From MAG-121220-bin8 sp002700465 (GTDB taxonomy: Bacteria > Bacteroidota > Bacteroidia > Flavobacteriales > Flavobacteriaceae), in NCBI GenBank assembly GCA_943789295.1, contig CALSTO010000001.1, forward strand, positions 806,001-870,000: a stretch of 64,000 nucleotides of DNA, read 5' to 3'. The notes beneath the pieces were generated by a model. It did no database searches. It was not told the DNA's origin and saw only the letters and a list, made by a program, of their open reading frames with translations. The position numbers and the translations under genes were made by a program. Positions 47,231-56,986 of the stretch are shown here, one piece after another. Numbering within the stretch: the first letter of the stretch is position 1; each line of letters opens with the position of its first letter.

Positions 47231-47248
47231 ACTTAAAAATTAAAAATT

Positions 47249-47761
47249 ATGAAAAAACTATTATTACTATTACTTACCATAACTGCTTTTAGTTGTAATC
47301 AATCAAATGTTACTATAGTTGAATTTGAAGATGAAAAATCAAATGCAATTAGAGGCCATTACGAACATTATCTAAACAATGATATTGATGGATTAAAGAA
47401 ACTTTGGGCTGATGAGGATAAAATTGTTTTATGGCTTGGAAGTGTTGAACAATCTCCTCTTTCAGAATTAATTGGATTAATTGGAGCTCAGCATACTGCT
47501 TTTGATAATATTCAGTTGTTAAACATACAAGGAGCAGATGAACCTATATATGTTGAAACTAAATCATACGAAAGTGGACAAACATGGACTAATACATGGT
47601 TCAAATGGTCAGCAGTTGGAAAAACAAGTGGAAATTTAATTGAATTACCAGCTCACCTATCTTTTAGATGGGAAAACGGTGAAATCGTTGAAGAAGTACA
47701 TTTATTTGACCCAACACTTATGAAAGCTGAGCTTGAACTTTTCGCTAGTACAGAGCAATAA
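47249..47761 (+). CDS. SnoaL/NTF2-like lipoprotein 4 of 4
   Basis: Lipoprotein of 170 aa; the signal MKKLLLLLLTITAFSC carries the lipobox Cys16. The mature part has the NTF2-like pattern AIRGHYEHYLNNDIDGLKKLWADEDKIVLW, then strands ending LSFRWENGEIVEEVHLFDP, a SnoaL-like final strand with an Asp near the end. This is the last member of the array and is followed within 22 bases by a strong terminator hairpin. A shared operon is inferred from spacing; function unknown. Confidence 0.74.
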   Translation: MKKLLLLLLTITAFSCNQSNVTIVEFEDEKSNAIRGHYEHYLNNDIDGLKKLWADEDKIVLWLGSVEQSPLSELIGLIGAQHTAFDNIQLLNIQGADEPIYVETKSYESGQTWTNTWFKWSAVGKTSGNLIELPAHLSFRWENGEIVEEVHLFDPTLMKAELELFASTEQ

Positions 47762-47782
47762 AATATATTGCTTAAATATTCT

Positions 47783-47812
47783 AAAAAAACCTTGCTAACG
47801 CAGGGTTTTTTT
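47783..47812. terminator. Rho-independent terminator after the NTF2-like array
   Basis: A 13-bp stem (one G-U pair) with CTTGC / GCAGGG core, a four-base TAAC loop and T-runs on both strands (plus reading ends TTTTTTT at 47806-47812). It sits between two convergent genes, so it can serve both. Confidence 0.85.
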
Positions 47813-48841
47813 ATTTGAAAACCAATTGAGAGATTTTTCCTTTTCCAGCTGCATAAGCTACAGTATCATTTAAAAACCTTACTGTATAATAACCTTCTTT
47901 ACTGAGATTTTTCCAGTTAGATCCTCCATCTGACGAGTAATCAATTCCTTCAAAACCAACAGCAAGTAATTTTTCACCATTGCTGTTTGGGATATATTGA
48001 ACACAACTTCTGTACCCTGGATTTTTATTATCAGCTATCGACTTCCAAGTCTTACCACCATCACTAGTAATAATTTTATTTAAACTATCTTTTTCAGGTT
48101 TAGTATAATCTCCTCCAATCGCATAACCATTGTTTTTATCATAAAAATCAATACTAAATATTCCAGTTGTAGGTTCTCCTTGTAAAATAGGCGTATTAAA
48201 TATTTCCCAGCTCCTACCCTTATCCTTTGAAAGATAAACTCTACTATTAATTCCCCCACTTGCTATCCAAGTATAGTCATCAACAATTGAAATATTTGTA
48301 TCACTAGCAGCAAAAAATCCTTCTGATTGTTTCACATTATTAAAAACAGAACAGTCAAGTTTATTCCAAGATTCTCCACCATCTCTTGTTATTAATAATA
48401 CTTATACAATTATCTGTATAATCTCCCACTGCAATTCCTTCATCTATCATTCCAAAACTCAATAGAATCATAAAACACTTTGGGATGGGTCTCTTTGTAT
48501 ACTACATTTCCATTTTTATAAAGCAGTGCAGGGTTTCCAATTGACATTGCAAACACATCATTTTCAGTTACAGCTAATGATCTAAAATTTGGAACAATTG
48601 AATCGTTTTCAAGCTCATAATTAATTTCTGAAATAACATCGCTTTTATCTATGTCAAAGTTTAGAATAGATCCGTTTGAAGTGGCAGAATATACTCTGTT
48701 ATTTTTAATTTCCAAAGCTCTAATATTAATTTCTGAATCAATTAAAATAGGGTTTATTTCAATACTTGAAATTATAGTGTCTTTAGAACACGAGTTAAAT
48801 ACTATTAGAATTAATAAACAAAAAAAAGTCTGTCTTATCAT
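47811..48841 (-). pseudogene. YCF48/BNR-type lipoprotein gene, two +1 breaks
   Basis: Three frames in one gene. From ATG 48841: signal MIRQTFFCLLILIVFNSC and the N-terminal blade region to WNDR, then TGA at 48440-48442. One base on, the middle frame reads EGIAVGDYTDNCISII. A second break near 48392-48393 leads into ITRDGGESWNKLDCS and the ORF 47811-48335 with GGKTWKSI and SSDGGSNWKNLS repeats, typical of photosystem-assembly YCF48/BNR propeller proteins. Both shifts are +1. The reassembled protein is about 343 aa. Such propellers often bind partners at the envelope. The gene is broken or carries base errors. Confidence 0.75.
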
Positions 48842-48889
48842 TTTTTATAATTTGTATTATTAAATTTAAAGGAATTAAAATTAAAAAAC

Positions 48890-50428
48890 ATGAAGAACTT
48901 TTTTATATCAATATTATTAAGCTTAGTCTTATACAGTTGTAATCAAGTACAAAAACCAAGAATTGCAATAGCGGGACTTGCTATTGAATCTAGTACTTTT
49001 TCACCTGCAAAAACAATAGAATCTGACTTTAAAGCTAGAATGGGTGACGATGTTTTCAGCTACTATCCATTTCTTCAAAAAGATTCTATATACAGGCAAA
49101 AAGCAGATTGGATTCCGACTCTGAGAGGCCATGCTATTCCAGGTGGAATAGTAACAAGAAAAGCTTACGAATCATTAGTAAATAAAACCTTAAAAAGATT
49201 AAAAGAAAATCTGCCGTATGATGGATTGTTTTTTGATATTCATGGTGCCATGAGTGTTGAGGGAATTGATGATCCAGAAGGAGATTTTATAAAACGAGTG
49301 AGAGAAGTGGTTGGTTACAACACTATAATATCTACGTCAATGGATCCTCATGGAAATGTTTCATATGAATTAGCAAAAGAAACTGATCTTATAACAGCTT
49401 ACAGAATGTCTCCTCATGAAGATGCTATTGAGTCTAAAAAAAGAGCAGTAACAAACCTTCTAAAAAGATTAGAATCTGGAAAAGGAAAACCACTTTACAA
49501 ATCAAGAATTAAGGTACCTATTCTTCTACCCGGCGAAAAGACAAGCACTAGAATAGAACCTGGGAAAAGTTTGTATGCAAAGGTAAATCCAGAAACTAAA
49601 AAAGAAGGTGTCATTGATGCTGCCATTTGGATGGGTTACCCGTGGGCTGATGAGCCTAGAAACCATGGAGTTGTTGTTGTTTATGGAGATAATAAAGAAG
49701 AAGTAAAAAAATCTTCTGAATACTTAGCAGAAAGTTTTTGGAATGTAAAAGATGATTTTGAGTTTGTTGCGCCAGTGGGCACGTTAAAGGAAAGTGTAAA
49801 TCTTGCTTTAAATAGTGAAACTAAGCCGTTTATTATAAGTGACATGGGCGATAATCCTACAGCAGGAGGTGCAGGTGATGTAACTTGGACACTTGACAAA
49901 TTATTGAAAAGAAAAGAATTTAAAGACAAAAACGGTCCATCTTTAATATATGCATCGATTCCAGGCCCAAAACTTATTGAAAATGCTAAAAATCTTACAA
50001 TTGGTGATTATGTTGAAGGATATGTTGGTGCAGACGTGGACAATAGATTTTCACCTCCGATATTATTAAAAGGAATTATTAAATCTATCAAGAAAGGAGA
50101 TGTCAATGCTAAGACTGAAATGGTTATCCAAAGTGGAAGTATAAGTATAATTGTTACCCAAAAAAGAAAGCCTTATCATTACATTAAGGATTTTACAGAT
50201 TTAAATTTAAACCCAACTGAATCAAATATTGTTGTTGTTAAAATTGGGTACCTAGTTCCTGAACTTTATAACATAAATAAAGGATGGATTATGGCTTTAA
50301 CACCTGGTGGTGTAGATCAGGATCTTTACAGATTAGATTACAAAAGAATCGAACGACCAATGTTTCCTGTTGATGAATTTAAAAACGAGCCAGATTTAAA
50401 AGCAGTTTTTATTCCAATGTCAAATTAA
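48890..50428 (+). CDS. M81 family metallopeptidase-like lipoprotein (MlrC/microcystinase C type)
   Basis: Lipoprotein of 512 aa: the signal ends SLVLYSC (Cys17). RIAIAGLAIESSTFSPAKT opens the DUF1485/MlrC N-terminal domain; the metal-binding region includes PYDGLFFDIHGAMSVEG, with Asp and His (DxHG), and STSMDPHGNVSYELA with the other ligands. The C-terminal MlrC domain has ISDMGDNPTAGGAGDVTW. MlrC cleaves linearised microcystin fragments in sphingomonads; the physiological substrate of flavobacterial versions is not known. Zinc coordination is inferred from family knowledge. Confidence 0.88.
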   Translation: MKNFFISILLSLVLYSCNQVQKPRIAIAGLAIESSTFSPAKTIESDFKARMGDDVFSYYPFLQKDSIYRQKADWIPTLRGHAIPGGIVTRKAYESLVNKTLKRLKENLPYDGLFFDIHGAMSVEGIDDPEGDFIKRVREVVGYNTIISTSMDPHGNVSYELAKETDLITAYRMSPHEDAIESKKRAVTNLLKRLESGKGKPLYKSRIKVPILLPGEKTSTRIEPGKSLYAKVNPETKKEGVIDAAIWMGYPWADEPRNHGVVVVYGDNKEEVKKSSEYLAESFWNVKDDFEFVAPVGTLKESVNLALNSETKPFIISDMGDNPTAGGAGDVTWTLDKLLKRKEFKDKNGPSLIYASIPGPKLIENAKNLTIGDYVEGYVGADVDNRFSPPILLKGIIKSIKKGDVNAKTEMVIQSGSISIIVTQKRKPYHYIKDFTDLNLNPTESNIVVVKIGYLVPELYNINKGWIMALTPGGVDQDLYRLDYKRIERPMFPVDEFKNEPDLKAVFIPMSN

Positions 50429-50430
50429 AA

Positions 50431-51048
50431 TTATTTTTTTTTTAATTTTGTAAATAAGAACTCTTGAGTTGTGTTAAAAGGTGTGTTATGAATACTAATC
50501 TCTGTGCTAATTAACTCAAAATCATGTGAAAGTAAATCAGAAATTGAGCTTTTACTATATCTTGAAACTTCAAGTCCACTACATTTTAAAGGGCCATTTT
50601 CTGAAAATGTGGCTATAATTAAATCAGCATTTACATTCAAAGAAGTTTTTAAAAGCTTTAAATAATTATCAATTTCTGAATTGTCCCTTAAAAAATGAAA
50701 TGCAGCACGATCGTGCCAAAGGTCATATTTGTGTTCTGGTTTGAAATTATTTATATCGCAAACAATCCAATTGACGAGTTTTGATTTTAAACCCAACCTT
50801 TTTTTAGTTTTTTCTATGGATTTTGATGAAATATCTAAAACCGTAACATTCGTATAACCAATATTAAGTAAATTATCTACTAGCCTGCTCTCTCCTCCTC
50901 CGATATCAATTATTTGAGAATCGAGATTTAAATTTAGACTATTAATAAGGTTAAGCGAAAGTTTTGGTAATTTTTGAAACCAACTAACTTCATTTTCGTT
51001 CTTTTTATGATAAACTTCTTGCCAATGATTTTCAAGATTTTTTTTCAT
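50431..51048 (-). CDS. Class I SAM-dependent methyltransferase
   Basis: Methyltransferase of 205 aa with the N-terminal NHWQEVYHKKNENEVSWFQ typical of a widespread family. Motif I is IIDIGGGESRLVDNLL (about 63-78, D-x-G-G-G), followed by NVTVLDISSKSIEKTKKRLG and WIVCDINNFK, then DLWHDRAAFHFL. The conserved D-R-A-x-F-H-F-L motif is seen in many YcgJ-like proteins. The substrate is unknown. It lies 2 bases from the convergent MlrC-like gene and is divergent from the cold-shock gene. Confidence 0.88.
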   Translation of the reverse strand: MKKNLENHWQEVYHKKNENEVSWFQKLPKLSLNLINSLNLNLDSQIIDIGGGESRLVDNLLNIGYTNVTVLDISSKSIEKTKKRLGLKSKLVNWIVCDINNFKPEHKYDLWHDRAAFHFLRDNSEIDNYLKLLKTSLNVNADLIIATFSENGPLKCSGLEVSRYSKSSISDLLSHDFELISTEISIHNTPFNTTQEFLFTKLKKK

Positions 51049-51129
51049 ATATCGATAATATCTTATAAAAATAGACTCTTATTACTAAAATTAAACTACA
51101 TTCGCCAAAAATTAATAAAAATATTTAAT

Positions 51130-51324
51130 ATGAAAAATGGAATTGTAAAATTCTTTAACGGTTCAAAAGGGTATGGTTTTATCAAGGAAGAAGGAGTGGA
51201 AAAAGATCATTTTGTTCACGCTTCAGGATTAATTGACAGAATCGATGAAAACGACAAGGTTGAATTTGAATTAGAAGAAGGTCCAAAAGGTCTTAGTGCT
51301 GTCAACGTAAAGAAAATTGACTAA
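51130..51324 (+). CDS. Cold-shock protein (CspA family)
   Basis: RNA chaperone of 64 aa. From the ATG at 51130 it reads MKNGIVKFFNGSKGYGFIKEEG, with RNP1 GYGFI and RNP2 DHFVHAS. The family's usual first residues match, so the longer ORF beginning at 50974 is a chance extension. Its 3' side has a small hairpin and a strong terminator (see 51378). Many csp genes are cold- or growth-phase-regulated by their mRNA structure; nothing specific is visible here beyond the short leader. Confidence 0.94.
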   Translation: MKNGIVKFFNGSKGYGFIKEEGVEKDHFVHASGLIDRIDENDKVEFELEEGPKGLSAVNVKKID

Positions 51325-51350
51325 TTAACTTTAGTTAGATTTTAGTATAA

Positions 51351-51366
51351 TCCCTTTTTTAAGGGA
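51351..51366. other. Short hairpin downstream of csp
   Basis: TCCCTT / AAGGGA, a 6-bp stem with a TTTT loop, lies 26 bases after the cold-shock stop, ahead of the main terminator. It may add to transcript stability. Confidence 0.4.
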
Positions 51367-51377
51367 ATATAAATGAC

Positions 51378-51409
51378 AAAGGTTGTTTCAATAGAAACAA
51401 CCTTTTTTT
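51378..51409 (+). terminator. Rho-independent terminator of csp
   Basis: AAAGGTTGTTTC and GAAACAACCTTT form a perfect 12-bp stem with an AATA loop, followed by TTTT. It ends the csp transcript and may also act for the convergent transporter gene. Confidence 0.9.
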
Positions 51410-51450
51410 GTTTATAAATGTTTTAGTATTAAAATTATATTCTGAACTAT

Positions 51451-52344
51451 TTAAGTTTTAGCGGTTTGCTTTGTAACTAAATAAATTCCAACAAAAATTA
51501 AAATCATTCCTACTACACTTACAAGAGTTAAAGAATCACTTTTAGTAGAAATTGCGAAAACAATTCCAACAATTGGTTGAAGATATATAAAAGAGCTCAC
51601 AGAAGATGCTGTTAATTTAGTTAAAGCATAAGCATTAAATAAATAAGTAAAGAAAGTTGTTCCAACAACAACAAAAATCATTGGAATTATAGCCTCTATT
51701 AATGGAAGACTTGTCCATTCAACTTCTAAGAACTGACTTATTGTAACTGGAAAATTCATAATTATACCTAATAAAAACAACCATTTAAGTAAGGTGATAA
51801 TATTATATTTAGCAATAAGTGGTTTTACCAAAACCAAATAAAGACCATAAGCAAAAGAGTTAACTATAAATAAAAGATTTCCAAGTGGAATATTTGGAGC
51901 ATTGACGCCCGTCTTTGCTGTATAAAGCACTAGAATTAAAGCACCAATAAAACCTGAAATTATTCCAAAAGTTTTCATGCTTTCAATTTTTTCTTTTAAT
52001 AAAATAGCTGAAAAAATAAATACGATAATTGGAGAAAGAGTAATCATTACCGAACTATTTACAGGTGTAGATAATTCTAGTCCCTTAAAGAAAGCTAGCA
52101 TATTTATAACCATCCCTAAAAAAGAACAAAGAATTATTCTAGGCCAATCTTTTTTGTCTATTTTTTCTGATTTAACAAACAAGCTAACAGTCCAAAATAA
52201 TATTGAAGCACCAATTACTCTTAAAAGAATAAAAGCATAGGGTCCGATATAGATTGGCATTACGTTTTTAGCAACTGTATGGTTTAAACCATATATTAAT
52301 GTTGCACCAAAAGCAGCTAAAAAACCTAAAGATCTATTACTCAA
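51451..52344 (-). CDS. EamA/DMT family transporter
   Basis: Drug/metabolite transporter superfamily protein of 297 aa with ten hydrophobic segments in two EamA repeats of about 140 residues. It opens LGFLAAFGATLIYGLNHTVAKNVMP, with GASILFW near 50, and ends VGMILIFVGIYLVTKQ. Such proteins export or import small metabolites such as amino acids; the substrate is not readable. Two EamA units and about ten helices support the call. It is divergent from the lipoprotein hydrolase gene at 52394 (50-base gap). Confidence 0.9.
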   Translation of the reverse strand: MSNRSLGFLAAFGATLIYGLNHTVAKNVMPIYIGPYAFILLRVIGASILFWTVSLFVKSEKIDKKDWPRIILCSFLGMVINMLAFFKGLELSTPVNSSVMITLSPIIVFIFSAILLKEKIESMKTFGIISGFIGALILVLYTAKTGVNAPNIPLGNLLFIVNSFAYGLYLVLVKPLIAKYNIITLLKWLFLLGIIMNFPVTISQFLEVEWTSLPLIEAIIPMIFVVVGTTFFTYLFNAYALTKLTASSVSSFIYLQPIVGIVFAISTKSDSLTLVSVVGMILIFVGIYLVTKQTAKT

Positions 52345-52393
52345 TTAATAAGATTATTATATATTGTAAAGGTAAATTTTATTATAACAAACT

Positions 52394-53308
52394 ATGAATC
52401 TTAATAACTTATTTTCATTAATAATCATCTCATTTTTCTTCTCTTGTTCAAACCCTAATTACGAAAATGTTTTAAAGGATGATTCGTTTAGAAAAACAAT
52501 AAATAGTGGAAATTTTGCTGAATTAAGCAATGGGTTTACTTATTATAACATTGATAACAGATTTAATGAAAACACGTTAGTGTTTATACATGGATTTTCA
52601 GTTCCGTCATACATATGGGAAAAGACATATAATTCGGCAAAGGAAAAAGGGTTTAAGGTTATTAAATTAGATTTATATGGAAGAGGTTTTTCAGATAACC
52701 CAGATTTAGATTATACAGATGAATTATTTGCTAATCAAGTTATAGAGCTTTTGCAAGAACTTCAAATTACTAATGCTACATTTTTAGGATTATCTAATGG
52801 AGGAAGAGTTATTTCAAAATTAGCAGATATAAAACCCAATATGGTAGAGAAACTGGTTTACGTTTCTGCTTCGAGTTTTAATAACCACAAGAATACTGCT
52901 GATAAAAATGTTTCTAAGGATGAGATAAATGAATTTATAAAAAACAGATACCCTACAATATCATCTGGGCAATTATCAGATTTTAAATATCCTGAAAACT
53001 ATCCCTTATGGGATGATAAATACGAGGAACTATTAAAATTTAAAGGTTTTGCAAGAGCTTTGATCTCTACACTTAAAAATCACAAGAATCTAGATTTAGA
53101 GAATAAAGAAATTAGCGATTCAAACAAAAAAGTATATACAATATGGGGTGATAGTGATTCGGTTGTTGTTTATAATGATATTAAAGAAAAACTTAATAAA
53201 CTAATGCCAAACAGGTTTGAATATACAGTGCCTAATTCTGGACATCTTCCCCACATTGAAAATCAAATTGATTTTGAAAGGTATTTATTTGATGTAGTTT
53301 TAAAATAA
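52394..53308 (+). CDS. Alpha/beta hydrolase lipoprotein
   Basis: Lipoprotein of 304 aa: the signal ends ISFFFSC (Cys near residue 18). Alpha/beta hydrolase features are FIHGFSVPSYIWEKT (the oxyanion loop), the nucleophile elbow GLSNGGR with Ser, VYTIWGDSDSVVVYND with the acid, and NSGHLPHIENQ with the catalytic His. This looks like the serine esterase/proline-iminopeptidase-like fold group. The substrate is unknown. It is convergent with the DUF488 gene. Confidence 0.85.
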   Translation: MNLNNLFSLIIISFFFSCSNPNYENVLKDDSFRKTINSGNFAELSNGFTYYNIDNRFNENTLVFIHGFSVPSYIWEKTYNSAKEKGFKVIKLDLYGRGFSDNPDLDYTDELFANQVIELLQELQITNATFLGLSNGGRVISKLADIKPNMVEKLVYVSASSFNNHKNTADKNVSKDEINEFIKNRYPTISSGQLSDFKYPENYPLWDDKYEELLKFKGFARALISTLKNHKNLDLENKEISDSNKKVYTIWGDSDSVVVYNDIKEKLNKLMPNRFEYTVPNSGHLPHIENQIDFERYLFDVVLK

Positions 53309-53311
53309 AAT

Positions 53312-53647
53312 TTATTCAGGAAATAGTGAAGGATTTTTTTGTTTAATTAAATAACCCTTTTTTCTAATATAATCTGGATAATTGAGCTCTTTAATGATAA
53401 TTCCTGTGTTACTTTCTAACCAATCTGCTACTAGATGTCTGTGACAAAATTTTGTTTTCGCACAATTACACATTAAAATAGGTTCTAATCCAGCTGTCAG
53501 TAAATTAATATGTTCTAAAACGTTATTGGCATTAAGATCAGAAAGCATATCATTGTATTCAATAATAAATTTTTCTTCAGTAATTTTTTTTCTTTTCAAA
53601 TTGTCTAACAGTCTGAAGTTTGGAGCTAAAGCTTTGTACTCAAACAT
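53312..53647 (-). CDS. DUF488 family protein; true start probably upstream of 53647
   Basis: Small protein of the DUF488 type. The conserved C-terminal pattern is ILMCNCAKTKFCHRHLVADWLE, with the cysteine and CHRHL block. The ATG at 53647 gives 111 aa, but the reading frame stays open upstream to a stop at 53747-53749, and its extra 33 codons read like the family's normal first segment (IKTASFNIL..., VSISLH...). No ATG, GTG or TTG occurs in that extension, only ATT/ATC codons near 53735-53746. So either a rare start is used or the N-terminus has decayed. Function unknown. Confidence 0.65.
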   Translation of the reverse strand: MFEYKALAPNFRLLDNLKRKKITEEKFIIEYNDMLSDLNANNVLEHINLLTAGLEPILMCNCAKTKFCHRHLVADWLESNTGIIIKELNYPDYIRKKGYLIKQKNPSLFPE

Positions 53648-53948
53648 AATATCAGAGGAATTTGAAGGATGTAATGATATTGATACACCACCCTCAATTT
53701 CTGAATTTTTTAATATGTTAAAGCTTGCTGTTTTGATAATAATAATTTAAATGAATTTAAATAATTTTATCAAATTCTCAAAAAAAATAAAAATTCTTTG
53801 CAGAATCTTTTTCCAGAGGAGGTTAAATTAAAACTTTGACAAAAGTCACAAAACAATTAAAATGAGTAAAAATTGATGATTTTTAACGCTAAAAATTTTT
53901 ATTCTTAACATTATTTTAACATATTTGTTCTAAATCAAATAATTATAT

Positions 53949-56900
53949 ATGAAAAAACTTAACTTTTTGATGACATTATCTCTTATGTTAGTGTCATTCT
54001 GGGGATTTAGTCAGCAAGTTACCATCACTGGTAGTGTAGCTGATGACAGTAGTCTTGCTCTCCCTGGAGCAACAGTTATAGTTGAAGGCACTTCTAATGG
54101 TGTTACAACTGATTTTGACGGAAATTATTCAATTACTGCTAGTGTTGGAGACGTATTAGTCTTTAGCTACGTTGGTTTTGAAACTAAAACCGTTACTGTT
54201 GGAAGAGACAGAAACATTAACGTTCTACTTAACTCAAGCAATGAGCTTGATGAAGTAGTTGTTACTGGTATTACAACAAGAAACTTAAAACGATCAACTA
54301 GTAGTACAGTTGTTGTTGATGCTGCCCAAATTGAAGGTGTAGCAATGACTTCTCCTGATGCCGCTCTTCAAGGTAGAGTTGCTGGTCTAAGAGTTGTTTC
54401 TCAATCTGGTACACCTGGATCGCCAACTTCTATTAGAATTAGAGGTGAAGGATCTATATCGGGTACAAACTCTCCATTGTATGTAATTGATGGAGTTCCT
54501 GTTGTTAACGGATCATACAGTCCACTTACAAATGACTTAGGTGTCTTATCAATGATAAACCCGTCAGATATTGAAAGTATTACTGTACTTAAAGATGCTT
54601 CAGCTACTGCTCCTTATGGTGCTAGAGGTTCTAACGGTGTAATTGTTATTACTACTAAATCTGGTTCTGCCGGAGAGGTGCAATACCAAGTTACAACCAA
54701 CTATGGTTTCCAAAACTATGCCATGGACGAACGTCCAATGCTTACTGGAAATCAAAGACTAGAGCTAGGTGCTGAAACATTAATCAACGATTACGGATTC
54801 TCTAAAGAAGGTGCTACAAACTATGTTTTAGCTAACTTTCCAGGAGCTGCTGCATGGGATGCTGGTGGAAGAGTTGATGGTAACTGGGATGATGCTGTAA
54901 AAGTTAAAGATGCACCTGATGCTGTTTATAATTTCTCTGCATCCGGAGGTAATGCTACTGAAAACTTCAGATTATCTCTTGGACACAGAAAAACTATGGG
55001 TACATCAATTGGTGTAAATTACGAGAGTGTTAGTGGATCTTTTGATTACAAGAAAAAAGCTAATAAAGTCGATATAGTTACAAGTGTTAGAGTTTCTAAT
55101 GCGATTCAACAAGGACAGTTAGAAGGTAGTTCATATTTTGCTGCTCCTCAGATGACAAGAATATTTATGTCTCCTTATCAGCAAATTTATAATGCTGATG
55201 GTACTTTAAACACTAGCTTATCAACAAGTGTTTTTAATACTGTTTATTTAGCTGAAAATAATATTAGTAAATTGGATGGTACAAGAGCATTATCTAATAC
55301 TTCTATGACTTATGCAATTTCTGATAATTTAAAATTTCTAACTAGATATTCTTTAGATTACAATCTTACTAATTCACACAGATATCAAAATGCTGTTCAT
55401 GGTGGTGGAGTTGGTGATAATGGATATGCTTATCAATCAACTGGTAGATCATTTACTTGGGCTTTTGCTAATCAATTGAAATGGGATAAAACATTTAACG
55501 ATGTTCATTATGTTTCAGCTCTTGGTCAAATGAGTTTTCAAAAACAGAAATATGACTTTTTAAGTTCATCTGGTGAAAACGTTGCTACAGATAATCTTAT
55601 ATATGTATCAAGTTTCCAAACTAACCAATCTGCTTCAGGTTCATTTAGCGACTGGAAAGAACTTGGATATTTAGGTCTTTTAAATTATTCTTACGACGAC
55701 AAGTATATTGTAGATCTTTCATATAGATATGACGGATCTTCAAGATTTGCTATGGGCTATAGATTCGGATCGTTCTGGTCTGCTGCTGTTGCTTGGAACC
55801 TTACTGAAGAAGATTTTCTTGCAGACAGTGATATTGTTAACAGTTTAAAACTTAGAGCTTCTCTTGGTGAAACTGGAAACAATAATGTAGGACTTAACTC
55901 TTATCAGTCATTATTTAGTTATGGAGGATCTTACGATGATAATGGAGCTGTTTCTCCAGGTTCATTTGGTAACGCTATATTAACTTGGGAAAAACAAGCT
56001 CAATACGATATAGGACTTGATTTTAGTTTATTAGATAACAGAGTTTCTGGTTCTATAGTTGCTTACAATAAGAAAACAAGTGATTTACTTCAAAGTGTTC
56101 CTCTTTCATTAACTAGTGGTCATTCAGCTCAATCTCAGAATATTGGAGAAGTTGAAAACAAAGGAATTGAAATAGAACTTTCTTCTGATGTAATTAGAAC
56201 TGATAACTTCACTTGGTCTATATATTCAAACTATGCAACTCTAGATAACAAGGTTACTAAACTTGCTAAAGATGCTGAAGGTAATGATCTTAATTTAGAT
56301 GGTGGATACAACAGAGTTAGAGTTGGTGAAGAATTAAGAGGATGGTATTTAAGACAATGGGCTGGTGTAAATTCAGATACAGGTAACCCAATGTACTATA
56401 AAGGTGGTGAAGAAAATGATATGACAATAGTTAACAGCTTAAATGCTGCAGATCAAACTAAAGTTGGAAATAGATTACCTACCTACACTGGTGGTCTTGG
56501 AACTAGAGTTAACTGGGGTGGATTTTATGCTGATGCTAACTTTTACTTCTCTGGAGGAAACAAAATATATGAAAGATGGAACTGGTATTCACAATCAACT
56601 GGATTACTATCTACATATTACTACCAAGGTGCTGCTTCACTTATGGACAGATGGCAACAACCTGGTGACATAACAAATGTACCTAGAATGAGATATAGTA
56701 CAAGTACAAGTGGAACAGGATCTGGTAATTCGACTAGATTTTTATATGATGGTGATTACGTAAGACTTAGAGATCTTGTAATTGGTTACAATGTTAATAG
56801 ATTCCGCTGCAGAAAGCTTAGGTTTTGATTCTATAGCACTTAATGTTAAAGGAACAAACCTTTGGACATGGGTAAAAGACGATGATCTTCAAGTTGATCC

Positions 56901-56982
56901 TGAAGTTGCTTTTAGTGGAAGTTGGGAAATTTATACTCCTATCTTAAAGTCAATCTCAGTAGGTCTAAATTTAAAATTTTAA
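53949..56982 (+). CDS. SusC/RagA-type TonB-dependent receptor, frameshifted near C-terminus
   Basis: Outer-membrane importer that takes up oligomers with a SusD-like lid lipoprotein. It has a signal peptide (about 1-21, WGFSQ), a CarboxypepD_reg-like domain (about 24-100), a TonB box-like LDEVVVTG, a plug (about 120-235: DAALQGRVAGLRV, LYVIDGVPVV), then the barrel. The main frame stops at 56828 after NRFRCRKLRF. One base on, the frame from about 56800 reads DSAAESLGFDSIALNVKGTNLW, the family's true end, to 56982 with terminal Phe. So one extra base lies at about 56793-56800. Joined length is about 1010 aa. Codon use looks more regular than in its neighbours, suggesting high expression. Confidence 0.85.
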
Positions 56983-56986
56983 TAAT

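Noticed and set aside
50974..51129. N-terminal extension of the cold-shock protein
   Set aside because: It overlaps a methyltransferase start and lies outside the conserved family; the ATG at 51130 gives the usual 64-aa protein.
53815..53822. AGAGGAGG resembling a Shine-Dalgarno sequence
   Set aside because: No start codon follows within a usable distance; the nearest gene start is at 53949.
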